A program made the translations under genes and the position numbers. The notes below the pieces were generated by a model, which saw nothing but the letters and a program-made list of their open reading frames with translations, did no database searches and was not told where the DNA came from. From Chloroflexota bacterium (GTDB lineage Bacteria > Chloroflexota > Dehalococcoidia > Lucifugimonadales > Lucifugimonadaceae), in NCBI GenBank assembly GCA_009837685.1, contig VXTA01000291.1:1-12554 (forward strand): 12,554 nucleotides of DNA. Reading direction: 5' to 3'. Positions 6,145-12,554 of this stretch are shown here, piece after piece (position 1 is the first letter of the stretch; every line of letters begins with the position of its first letter).

Positions 6145-7371
6145 TTGAGTAACGGTCGGCAAGATGTAACTGTGGTCGGGGCGGGACTAATCGGGCTATC
6201 AACGGCTATGCAACTTTTGCAGCGCCGACCGGGATTGAAACTGACGGTTGTGGAAAAGGCCGACGCGCCGGCTTCTCAACAGTCCGGACACAACAGCGGC
6301 GTCATCCACTCTGGCATCTACTACAAACCCGGATCTTTCAAAGCCCAATTCTGCGTCGAAGGTCGCGCATCGATGACGCAGTTCTGTCTCGACAACGAGA
6401 TTCCCGTCTGGACCTGCGGCAAGTTGATCGTGGCGACTAATCCCGCTGAGGAAGCACGGCTCGATGATCTGTTCGAGCGCGGCACCAACAACGCGGTTGA
6501 AGGGCTGCGACTCGTCAACCATGAGGAGATGGGCGAGATTGAGCCGTTCGTGGAAGGCACAAAGGCACTTTACGCGCCGAAAACGGGTATCGTCGACTAC
6601 CGCAAGGTCGCGGATGTCTATCGCGAAAAGGTTCAGTCACTAGGCGGCGATATCAGGTTCAATTCGGAAGTCAAAAACATCAGCAACGGCATTCGCAGGT
6701 CTGATGGCACCAACTACACATTGGAGACGACATCTGGAGAGATAGAAACAAAGTTCCTAGTGAACTGCGCCGGTCTGCACTCCGATCTCGTGGCAGCGAT
6801 GAGTGGTGTGAATCCGGGACTCCGCATCATTCCGTTCCGAGGCGAGTACTACACACTAGCCAAATCGAGCGAGCACATGGTCAAAGGGCTGATTTACCCG
6901 GTGCCGGACCCTGCATTCCCGTTCCTCGGCGTGCACCTCACTCAGACGATGAAGGGTTGGGTCGAGGCGGGACCCAACGCGGTATTGGCACTCAAACGAG
7001 AGGGCTACCGCAAACGCGACTTCTCATTCACGGATTTCGGCAGAACCGTCGCCTTCCCGGGTTTCTGGAAGATGTCGATGCAGAGCTGGAAGGTCGGACT
7101 TTGGGAGATGAACCGTTCCCTGCGCAAAGGGGTGTTTCTGAAGAGCCTGCAGAAGCTGATGCCGTCGTTGAAGAAATCAGATCTAGCGCCTGGAGGTTCG
7201 GGTGTGAGAGCGCAGGCGGTCCACAGCGACGGCACGCTGTTGGACGACTTTCGCATCGACGAGAGTTCGACTGCGGTGCACGTCCTAAATGCTCCGTCTC
7301 CCGGCGCAACATCGTCGTTGGTCATCGGCAACTACATCGCCGACAAGGCGGAGGCCAACTTCAACTTCTAG
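6145..7371 (+). CDS. lhgO: L-2-hydroxyglutarate oxidase/dehydrogenase (FAD)
   Basis: This 408-residue flavoprotein oxidises L-2-hydroxyglutarate to 2-oxoglutarate, usually passing electrons to the quinone pool. The DAO-type FAD fold starts with VTVVGAGLIGLSTA (8-21; GxGxxG at 12-17) and the ribose-binding Glu37. QQSGHNSGVIHSGIYYKPGS (45-64) is the LhgO/L2HGDH signature, and the C-terminal part has GVRAQAV and HVLNAPSPGATSSL, also typical. Length matches the family. The TTG start at 6145 is chosen because an in-frame TGA lies just upstream (6139-6141), GAGG (6133-6136) is spaced 8 nt from it, and the next start (GTG at 6172) would cut into the FAD fold. It is transcribed away from lutABC and toward sucB, only 9 bp from the end of that gene. 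Its product is the substrate of the neighbouring SucAB enzyme. Confidence 0.93.
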   Translation: MSNGRQDVTVVGAGLIGLSTAMQLLQRRPGLKLTVVEKADAPASQQSGHNSGVIHSGIYYKPGSFKAQFCVEGRASMTQFCLDNEIPVWTCGKLIVATNPAEEARLDDLFERGTNNAVEGLRLVNHEEMGEIEPFVEGTKALYAPKTGIVDYRKVADVYREKVQSLGGDIRFNSEVKNISNGIRRSDGTNYTLETTSGEIETKFLVNCAGLHSDLVAAMSGVNPGLRIIPFRGEYYTLAKSSEHMVKGLIYPVPDPAFPFLGVHLTQTMKGWVEAGPNAVLALKREGYRKRDFSFTDFGRTVAFPGFWKMSMQSWKVGLWEMNRSLRKGVFLKSLQKLMPSLKKSDLAPGGSGVRAQAVHSDGTLLDDFRIDESSTAVHVLNAPSPGATSSLVIGNYIADKAEANFNF

Positions 7372-7374
7372 GGA

Positions 7375-7390
7375 CGCCGATCAGTTGGCG
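7375..7390. terminator. Possible weak bidirectional hairpin at the lhgO/sucB convergence
   Basis: CGCCGA (7375-7380) and TTGGCG (7385-7390) can pair (one G-U) around a 4-nt loop, exactly where the two convergent genes meet and covering the sucB stop. There is no T-run on either side, so it is at best a weak structure. No better terminator is visible. Confidence 0.2.
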
Positions 7391-8667
7391 AGCATCAAAA
7401 GCTCTGCCGATTCGAGAGATTCCTTTATCCGCATGAGGAACTGAACGGCTTGAGCGCCTTCGACGACGCGGTGGTCGTAGGTGACCGCGAGGTACATCAT
7501 TGGGCGAATCGTAATCTGCCCGTCAACGACCACTGCCCTATCAACGATGTTATGCATACCCAAGATGCCGACTTGGGGCGGGTTCAGTATCGGGGTTGAC
7601 ATCATCGATCCGAACACTCCGCCGTTGGTGATGGTGAACGTGCCTCCGACCAGGTCTTCCAGCGCAAATGATCCTGTACGGGCTTTGTCGGCGAAACCGC
7701 GAATTTCGGTTTCTATCTCTGCGAATGACTTATCGTCCGCGTCACGTACCACAGGCACGACCAAGCCGTGGTCGCTGGCTACGGCGACGCCGATGTCGTA
7801 GTACTCCTTGTATACGAGTTCGTTCTCATCTAGCTCGGAGTTGAGTATCGGGAACGCCTTAAGGCCGTTGAGGACGGCTTTGACGAAGAACGACATGAAG
7901 CCAAGCCTCACGCCGTTGGTCTCCAAAAACTGCGGGCCGAAGTCGCGGCGAATGCGGATGACCTCGTACATGTCGACCTCGTTGTAGGTCGTCGTCATCA
8001 CCGCTTCAGCTTGCACTTGTGACATGCGCCGAGCGGTCGTTAATCGACGGCGAGACAGCCGTTCGCGACGTACCGGTTTGTCCTCAACGATCTGATTCAA
8101 CTCGGAGATTTGGGGGGCTGCCTCAGATTCTGCCACCGCTGGTGCAGCCGTCTCGGTTGCCGATGCGTCACCTTCAGTGGCACCTGTGTCTAGAGATTCC
8201 TCTACGCCTCCCCCTTCGACTGGTTCTGGGATGGAGGGCATTTCGACAAAGGGGCCGAACTGGATCTCTACATATCCGTCGTCTTCCTGGTCGGCGTCAT
8301 CCGAAGCGGCTTCGATGTCTGGAGCCTCATCTATTCCCGGTTCGTCCTCCACGGCCATCTCGATTATTGCAACCCCTTCAGTTGCAACTACATCGACTGA
8401 TTCTTCTTCCCGTGTTGACAGCGGCTGTGAACCAGCCGATTGGAATTCGCAAAGGGCGTCACCTGGTCGCACTACGTCATCGACCTGCTTGAGCAGCGTT
8501 CCAATAGTGCCGCTCTGCACTGCGTTTATTTCCTGAACAGCTTTGTCGGTGTGCAACTCAACTATCGGTTCTCCGACCTCAACAGCGTCGCCAGTGGATT
8601 TGAACCACTGGCCGACCGAGGCTTCGAAGACCGATTCGCCGAAATCAGGTGCAACTATTTCTTCCAT
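7381..8667 (-). CDS. sucB: Dihydrolipoyllysine succinyltransferase, E2 of 2-oxoglutarate dehydrogenase
   Basis: This 428-residue protein is the E2 core of the 2-oxoglutarate dehydrogenase complex, moving the succinyl group from its lipoyl arm to coenzyme A. Residues 1-75 form one lipoyl domain with lipoylated Lys42 in TDKAVQEI. Residues about 76-200 form a long acidic, Ala/Glu/Asp-rich linker. Residues about 203-428 form the acyltransferase domain, with RRRLTTARRM, TTTYNEVDMYEVIRIR (225-240), GTFTITNGGVFGS and TYDHRVVEGAQAV (396-408). Two points are unusual: no peripheral subunit-binding domain (usual core GIDLxxVxGTGxxGRI) is recognisable, and Glu403 replaces the Asp of the catalytic HxxxD motif (His399 present). 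It lies 66 nt behind sucA in the same operon. The adjacent E1o gene supports succinyl- over acetyltransferase. No E3 gene is in the window. Confidence 0.92.
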   Translation of the reverse strand: MEEIVAPDFGESVFEASVGQWFKSTGDAVEVGEPIVELHTDKAVQEINAVQSGTIGTLLKQVDDVVRPGDALCEFQSAGSQPLSTREEESVDVVATEGVAIIEMAVEDEPGIDEAPDIEAASDDADQEDDGYVEIQFGPFVEMPSIPEPVEGGGVEESLDTGATEGDASATETAAPAVAESEAAPQISELNQIVEDKPVRRERLSRRRLTTARRMSQVQAEAVMTTTYNEVDMYEVIRIRRDFGPQFLETNGVRLGFMSFFVKAVLNGLKAFPILNSELDENELVYKEYYDIGVAVASDHGLVVPVVRDADDKSFAEIETEIRGFADKARTGSFALEDLVGGTFTITNGGVFGSMMSTPILNPPQVGILGMHNIVDRAVVVDGQITIRPMMYLAVTYDHRVVEGAQAVQFLMRIKESLESAELLMLAN

Positions 8668-8733
8668 CTAATTCTTCGTCCTATTTGACTTGCCGTGTCG
8701 AATTCGCGTCTTTAACGATGAAGACCTAGCACT

Positions 8734-11676
8734 TCAATCCTCGTGGTCAAGCTTGAGCGCGATGCGTATCAATCGGTCTTGTTGCCGACGGTGGAGCCAA
8801 TTCGACCCTGATGCCGGGCTCGGACTGCGAGGCCGCCCGATGTACCTGATGCCCGACTTCACTATCGAGGCGATCGGTGTTCTGACGAAGTCCCAGGCTC
8901 CGCGGTTTCGAGGCTCTTCTTGCAGCCAGACAACATCTTCGTAGTTGGAAAAAGATTCAAAGACTTCAGAGATTAGTTCCTCTGGGAATGGGTACAGCTC
9001 TTCTATAACGATCAGTCCGATGTCGTCGACGGTGTTTATCTTCGGATGGGTTGCCAAATCAACGAAGACCTTGCCGCTGCACAGGACGATTCTTTTGACC
9101 CTGTCTGGCCCTGACTTGGAGAGTGCGAATTTGCGGATCGGTCGGAACTTGCCTGAGCTCAGTTCGTTTATCGAACTTGCCGCCAATGGGTGTCGGAGAA
9201 GGCTCTTAGGCGTCATGACAACCAATGGTCGGGAACGTTCAGGCTCGCTCAGCGACGCGGCCTGGGTACGGAGGAGGTGGAAGTACTGCGCGGCAGTGGT
9301 TGGATTCGCGATTCGCATGTTGCCGCTGGACGCGAGGTCCAAGAATCGTTCAAGGTGTGCATGGGAGTGGTTCGGGCCTTGTCCCTCGTAGCCGTGAGGC
9401 AGCAAAAGGACTAGATTGGAGTCTTGGCCCCACTTCTCTTTCGCTGAGACGATCATCTCGTCGATCACGGCTTGTGCGTTGTTCACGAAGTCGCCGAACT
9501 GAGCTTCCCATAGCACGAGACTAGCCTCAGAAAACACACTGTATCCATGCTCGAAACCAACTGGCCCAGCTTCTGACAAGGGGCTGTTGAAAATCGAGAA
9601 CTTCGCGCCTTCGATTTGCTCCAATGGAGAGTACTGACGACCGGTGTTTTGCTCCCAAATGACGGCGTGTCGCTGACTGAAGGTGCCACGAGCGCAGTCC
9701 TGTCCGGTGAGTCGCACTGCGATGCCGTCTTGGAGCACCGATCCGAGAGCCAATGCTTCGGCATGTGCCCAATCGATATTTGGCTCCTCGTCTTCGATCG
9801 CTTGGACGCGTCGGCCAAAAGCTCGGGCAACGGTGGGATGCACCTTGAAATCGACTGGCAGCGAGGTGATCTGGGAATTTAGTCTGATGAGACGTTGTTC
9901 ATCTATCGAGGTCTCGGGGTATTCCATCCCCTGCATCGGTTCTGGGCTCAAACCAAGGTCCGCGGGTGCTTGACGATTCGTTCCTCGACCGGATCCATCG
10001 ACGGCCTGCATGGCGGTGTTCAATGCCTTGAATGTTTCCGCAACCAATTCGTCGGCTTCTTGCTCAGAGACGACTTCCTCCGCGACCAATCGACTCGCCC
10101 ACTGCTCACGCAATGTAGGATGCTGTTCGAGCTTACCGTAGGTGATCGGTTGGGTGAATCGCGGTTCGTCGTTCTCGTTGTGACCGTGACGACGATATCC
10201 GACCAGATCGATGACGAATTCTTTGCGGAATTTCAATCGATACGAAACCGCCATCTTGGCAACAAGGGAACACGCTTCAAGGTCATCCGCGTTGACATGA
10301 ACGACAGGGATCTCGTATCCGCGTGCAATATCTGAGCAGTATTGTCCTGAATAGCCTTCATTCGGCTGAGTTGTGAATCCCAACTGGTTATTGGCGATCA
10401 CATGGATAGCGCCTCCAACCGAATAGCCGTCAAGGTTTACCAAGTTGAGGGATTCTGCAACAACGCCCTGGCCTGCAAACGCGGCATCGCCGTGTATCAG
10501 CAAAGCCATTGCTTCTAGATGCGGGTCGTTTTCATCCGTGGCTTCGTCTTGGGTGGCTCTGACCGCGCCCAAGACAACCGGGTCTACCATCTCTAGATGG
10601 CTGGGGTTCGGAAGCAGGCGCAACATGATGTCTGTGGAGCCGTCTTGATTCACATCAACATCAGCTCGAGACCCGAGGTGGTACTTGACATCGGTCATCC
10701 AACCAGCTGCTTCCATCGCGGCTAGGTGAGCGAACCTGCCTTCTAAAAACCCGGTTAGCAACGATTCGTAAGGCTGTTCGAGCAGGTGAGCCAAGGTATT
10801 CAACCGCCCGCGATGCGGCATGCCCATGACGATCTGTTTGACATTAAATGCCGATTGCAGGATTATCTGGTCGATCAGCGGTATCAGAGCGTCTAATCCC
10901 TCAAGTCCGTACCATCGTTTTCCAGGGAAGGTCGCGTGAAGGTATTTCTCAAAACCCTCGACCTTTGTCAGGAGTTCGAGTTGATACCGCTTTTGAGCGT
11001 CGGTCATGAACTGCATCGCCGATTGGTTTTCGACTTGATCCTGCAACCAGTTCCGCTCTTCAACGCTGTGGATGTGCCCGAACTCATACCCGATCGTGTC
11101 GCAGTAGTATGACTTCAACTCTGTGATAGCTTCGCCGATCGTCGATTTGGCCAGCCAAGGTCGCATCTCGTCGTTGGCTTCGGCTAAGAGGTACGTCGAT
11201 GCTGCGAGGGTCTCCGGAAGGACTCCAAAGCGCTCAGGATTCAGATGCTCGTCAGTTCTCTGAAGCATCTTGAGGGGATCGATGTCCGTGGCTTGATGAC
11301 CGTCTTCTCGTATCGCGTTGATCAATCGCTCGACCCGCACGATCTGGTGGACTGACACCTCTGGTACCGGGTCGGCGACTGTTGCCTCTTCGGTCGATAC
11401 TGGAGAGGCAACCGTTGATTTTGAGCCTTCCTCCGTATCGTTTCGCGCTCCGGTTTCGCCGTCGACAATAACGATCTCTCGATCCAAGAAATCGGGATCC
11501 ATTAAAAGACCGTCGTATTCGAAGTCCGTCCCAAACCCATCTGAACCGTTTGACGCGTCGACCACGGAATCGCCTTCCAGCATGCTGGCGACGTAACCTT
11601 CGTTGATACCGCCAAACGCGTCGAACAGGGTATCGGGCTTGCCGTTGTCGGGTGTGGTTCGCGTCTTGTCGATCAT
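8734..11676 (-). CDS. sucA: 2-oxoglutarate dehydrogenase E1 component (thiamine diphosphate-dependent)
   Basis: This 980-residue protein decarboxylates 2-oxoglutarate with thiamine diphosphate and succinylates the lipoyl arm of SucB. The N-terminal LFDAFGGINEGYVASMLE (17-34) matches the conserved E1o start. It is followed by an acidic, Ser/Thr-rich insert (about 35-107) before the core begins at VERLINAIREDGHQATDIDPL. Catalytic and cofactor motifs are present: GMPHRGRLN (285-293), the thiamine diphosphate motif GDAAFAGQG to NNQLGFTT (396-436), HVNADDLEA (460-468), YRRHGHNENDEPRFTQP (494-510), and GQDCARGTFSQRHAV (658-672). The C-terminus has EELYPFPEELI and WLQEEPRNRGAW. It is longer than the roughly 930 residues of E. 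coli SucA, mostly through the acidic insert. The ATG at 11676 has no good ribosome binding site but is needed to keep the conserved N-terminal helix. It is first in the sucAB operon. Confidence 0.96.
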   Translation of the reverse strand: MIDKTRTTPDNGKPDTLFDAFGGINEGYVASMLEGDSVVDASNGSDGFGTDFEYDGLLMDPDFLDREIVIVDGETGARNDTEEGSKSTVASPVSTEEATVADPVPEVSVHQIVRVERLINAIREDGHQATDIDPLKMLQRTDEHLNPERFGVLPETLAASTYLLAEANDEMRPWLAKSTIGEAITELKSYYCDTIGYEFGHIHSVEERNWLQDQVENQSAMQFMTDAQKRYQLELLTKVEGFEKYLHATFPGKRWYGLEGLDALIPLIDQIILQSAFNVKQIVMGMPHRGRLNTLAHLLEQPYESLLTGFLEGRFAHLAAMEAAGWMTDVKYHLGSRADVDVNQDGSTDIMLRLLPNPSHLEMVDPVVLGAVRATQDEATDENDPHLEAMALLIHGDAAFAGQGVVAESLNLVNLDGYSVGGAIHVIANNQLGFTTQPNEGYSGQYCSDIARGYEIPVVHVNADDLEACSLVAKMAVSYRLKFRKEFVIDLVGYRRHGHNENDEPRFTQPITYGKLEQHPTLREQWASRLVAEEVVSEQEADELVAETFKALNTAMQAVDGSGRGTNRQAPADLGLSPEPMQGMEYPETSIDEQRLIRLNSQITSLPVDFKVHPTVARAFGRRVQAIEDEEPNIDWAHAEALALGSVLQDGIAVRLTGQDCARGTFSQRHAVIWEQNTGRQYSPLEQIEGAKFSIFNSPLSEAGPVGFEHGYSVFSEASLVLWEAQFGDFVNNAQAVIDEMIVSAKEKWGQDSNLVLLLPHGYEGQGPNHSHAHLERFLDLASSGNMRIANPTTAAQYFHLLRTQAASLSEPERSRPLVVMTPKSLLRHPLAASSINELSSGKFRPIRKFALSKSGPDRVKRIVLCSGKVFVDLATHPKINTVDDIGLIVIEELYPFPEELISEVFESFSNYEDVVWLQEEPRNRGAWDFVRTPIASIVKSGIRYIGRPRSPSPASGSNWLHRRQQDRLIRIALKLDHED

Positions 11677-11726
11677 CCGATATTGCGAGGTCGCGCAGAA
11701 AAAGTGAAAATCGTCCGAGTTACGAC

Positions 11727-11805
11727 TGCATCAACCCCTACTAATACATTGTGGCAGTTCACGCATGTAAATATCCACAATCTCCTAGCTATGAAGGTTG
11801 ATGCA
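11727..11805. repeat. Perfect 10-nt inverted repeat flanking the sucA promoter
   Basis: TGCATCAACC (11727-11736) and GGTTGATGCA (11796-11805) are exact reverse complements separated by 59 nt. On the sucA strand one arm lies upstream of the predicted -35 and the other lies at the predicted transcription start. This is a plausible operator pair, for example for a regulator that loops the DNA, but it could be chance. Confidence 0.5.
11743..11771 (-). promoter_or_regulatory. Candidate sigma70-type promoter of sucAB
   Basis: Read on the minus strand there is TTTACA (11766-11771; 5 of 6 to TTGACA), a 17-nt spacer, and TGTATT (11743-11748; 4 of 6 to TATAAT). The start would fall near 11736, giving a leader of about 60 nt to the sucA ATG. 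Its placement inside the 10-nt inverted repeat strengthens the call, which remains a match by eye. Confidence 0.45.
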
Positions 11806-11840
11806 TACTGGCGCGCAAATTTCTGAACTCGAACGCGTCA

Positions 11841-12554
11841 TCAGCGCATGCGCCCTGGAGACTGCCAGAAGTCGGCGTTTTCGCCTAGGGTCTGCTTGAG
11901 TCCGTCCGTTGCGTCGGACAGCGCGGCGACTACATCGGAAGGTAAGTCGTAATCGAACGTCGGTGTGTTGAGTGCCACTTCGGCGGGATTGCGCGCCCCG
12001 ACCAGTAGGCTTGTGACGCCCTCTTGAGCCAAGAGCCAAGCCAAAGAAATCTTTGCCGGGTGCTCTCCGATCTCATCGGCGATGCTCAGCACCGATGCTA
12101 TCGTTGCGAAAGTCTCTTCTTCGCAACCCTCTTCCCCGTGAATCGCCTGCTCCCGGTTTTTGTTGAAGTGACGGGACCGTGACAAGCCTGGCGGCACATC
12201 GTCTGCAGTAGCGTAGCGACCAGTCAACATCCCTTGCTGCAATGGGCTGTAGCAAATTACGCCTACATCGTTGGCGACACATGTCGGTTTGATCGCGAAC
12301 TCCAATGCTCGCCAGAGCAGGTTGTATGGAAGCTGGTTCGTGACGATGGCACCGCATTCGAGAATGTCCGTGAGGTCGCGGACTGCGAAGTTGCATACGC
12401 CTAGGGCCCGCACCTTTCCACTGTCTTGAAGCTTGAGCAACCCAGCCATCGTGTCCTCGATCGGAACGTCGTGGTTCGGCCAGTGGATCTGGTAAAGGTC
12501 GATGTAGTCAGTTTGTAGGCGCTCCAGGCTTGCATCGCAATGTTCGGCTACAAC
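11841..12554 (-). CDS. Aldo/keto reductase, 5' end beyond the window
   Basis: This NADPH-dependent aldehyde/ketone reductase is cut by the window edge. The frame stays open from the stop at 11841 to base 12554, giving 237 visible residues. The first visible part reads into LERLQTDYIDLYQIHWP, the classic family motif with the active-site His (visible residue 24), so the internal Met at 12449 is not the start. Further family marks are GKVRALGVCNF, TNQLPYNLLWR, ICYSPLQQGMLTGRY and the C-terminal cofactor-binding LLVGARNPAEV (visible residues about 183-193). The catalytic Asp, Tyr and Lys would lie in the missing N-terminal part. It resembles the broad-specificity IolS/YghZ-like group, but the substrate cannot be given. 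It precedes sucA on the same strand, 164 bp away, probably as a separate unit. Confidence 0.93.
   Translation of the reverse strand, partial: VVAEHCDASLERLQTDYIDLYQIHWPNHDVPIEDTMAGLLKLQDSGKVRALGVCNFAVRDLTDILECGAIVTNQLPYNLLWRALEFAIKPTCVANDVGVICYSPLQQGMLTGRYATADDVPPGLSRSRHFNKNREQAIHGEEGCEEETFATIASVLSIADEIGEHPAKISLAWLLAQEGVTSLLVGARNPAEVALNTPTFDYDLPSDVVAALSDATDGLKQTLGENADFWQSPGRMR

Larger units (their letters stand above)
11677..11840. other. 164-bp intergenic region between the aldo/keto reductase gene and sucA
   Basis: The aldo/keto reductase gene ends at 11841 and sucA starts at 11676, both on the minus strand. The spacer holds a promoter candidate for sucA and a perfect inverted repeat that flanks it (listed separately). 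No terminator hairpin with a U-run is visible after the aldo/keto reductase stop, and no small gene or RNA is recognised. Confidence 0.6.

Noticed and set aside
5555..6148. Long plus-strand open frame of 197 codons opposite lutA
   Set aside because: It is antisense to a clear lutA with conserved CCG motifs. Its own translation shows no recognisable family and it is explained by codon bias on the opposite strand.
8019..8492. Plus-strand open frame of 157 codons opposite the sucB linker
   Set aside because: Low-complexity Arg/Leu/Pro composition mirrors the acidic linker codons of sucB. No start signal or family was seen.
12447..12449. ATG at 12449 as start of the aldo/keto reductase
   Set aside because: The frame continues upstream to the window edge and encodes the conserved TDYIDLYQIHWP motif, so this Met is internal.

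Overview
The window (12,554 bp, GC in the low-to-mid 50s by eye) is bacterial chromosome and is almost fully coding. It suggests an aerobic, respiring heterotroph, because it carries a flavin L-2-hydroxyglutarate oxidase, a LutABC lactate-oxidation operon and a complete E1/E2 pair of the 2-oxoglutarate dehydrogenase complex. The mix of genes and an interspersed GGATTCCGGC-type hairpin repeat would fit an environmental lineage such as marine Chloroflexota. That placement is only an inference: no rRNA, tRNA or other lineage marker is present.

Left part (18-2525, minus strand): a two-gene DNA-modification operon. A beta-class amino-methyltransferase with a C-terminal HNH nuclease domain is followed, with no gap, by a 5-methylcytosine methyltransferase. 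A candidate promoter lies just upstream (2546-2574). The next 200 bp (2575-2773) separate this module from the lut operon and contain three perfect-stem hairpins.

Middle part (2774-6004, minus strand): lutA-lutB-small membrane protein-lutC. lutA and lutB overlap by 4 bp. A 72-residue protein with two predicted membrane segments and a strong ribosome binding site sits between lutB and lutC and is not a standard lut gene. Divergent from lutA, across a 140-bp intergenic region with inverted repeats, is lhgO (6145-7371, plus strand, TTG start).

Right part (7381-11676, minus strand): sucA-sucB, convergent with lhgO and only 9 bp from it. The E2 protein has no recognisable peripheral subunit-binding domain, has a long acidic linker, and carries Glu where the catalytic Asp of the HxxxD motif is expected. 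E1 has an acidic, low-complexity insert near its N-terminus. A good promoter candidate sits upstream of sucA, flanked by a perfect 10-nt inverted repeat. The window ends inside an aldo/keto reductase gene (11841 to the edge, minus strand).

Taken together, lhgO makes 2-oxoglutarate from L-2-hydroxyglutarate, SucAB consumes 2-oxoglutarate, and LutABC oxidises another short 2-hydroxyacid, L-lactate. The centre of the window therefore looks like a 2-hydroxyacid and 2-oxoglutarate oxidation locus, next to a compact modification (possibly restriction-modification) module.
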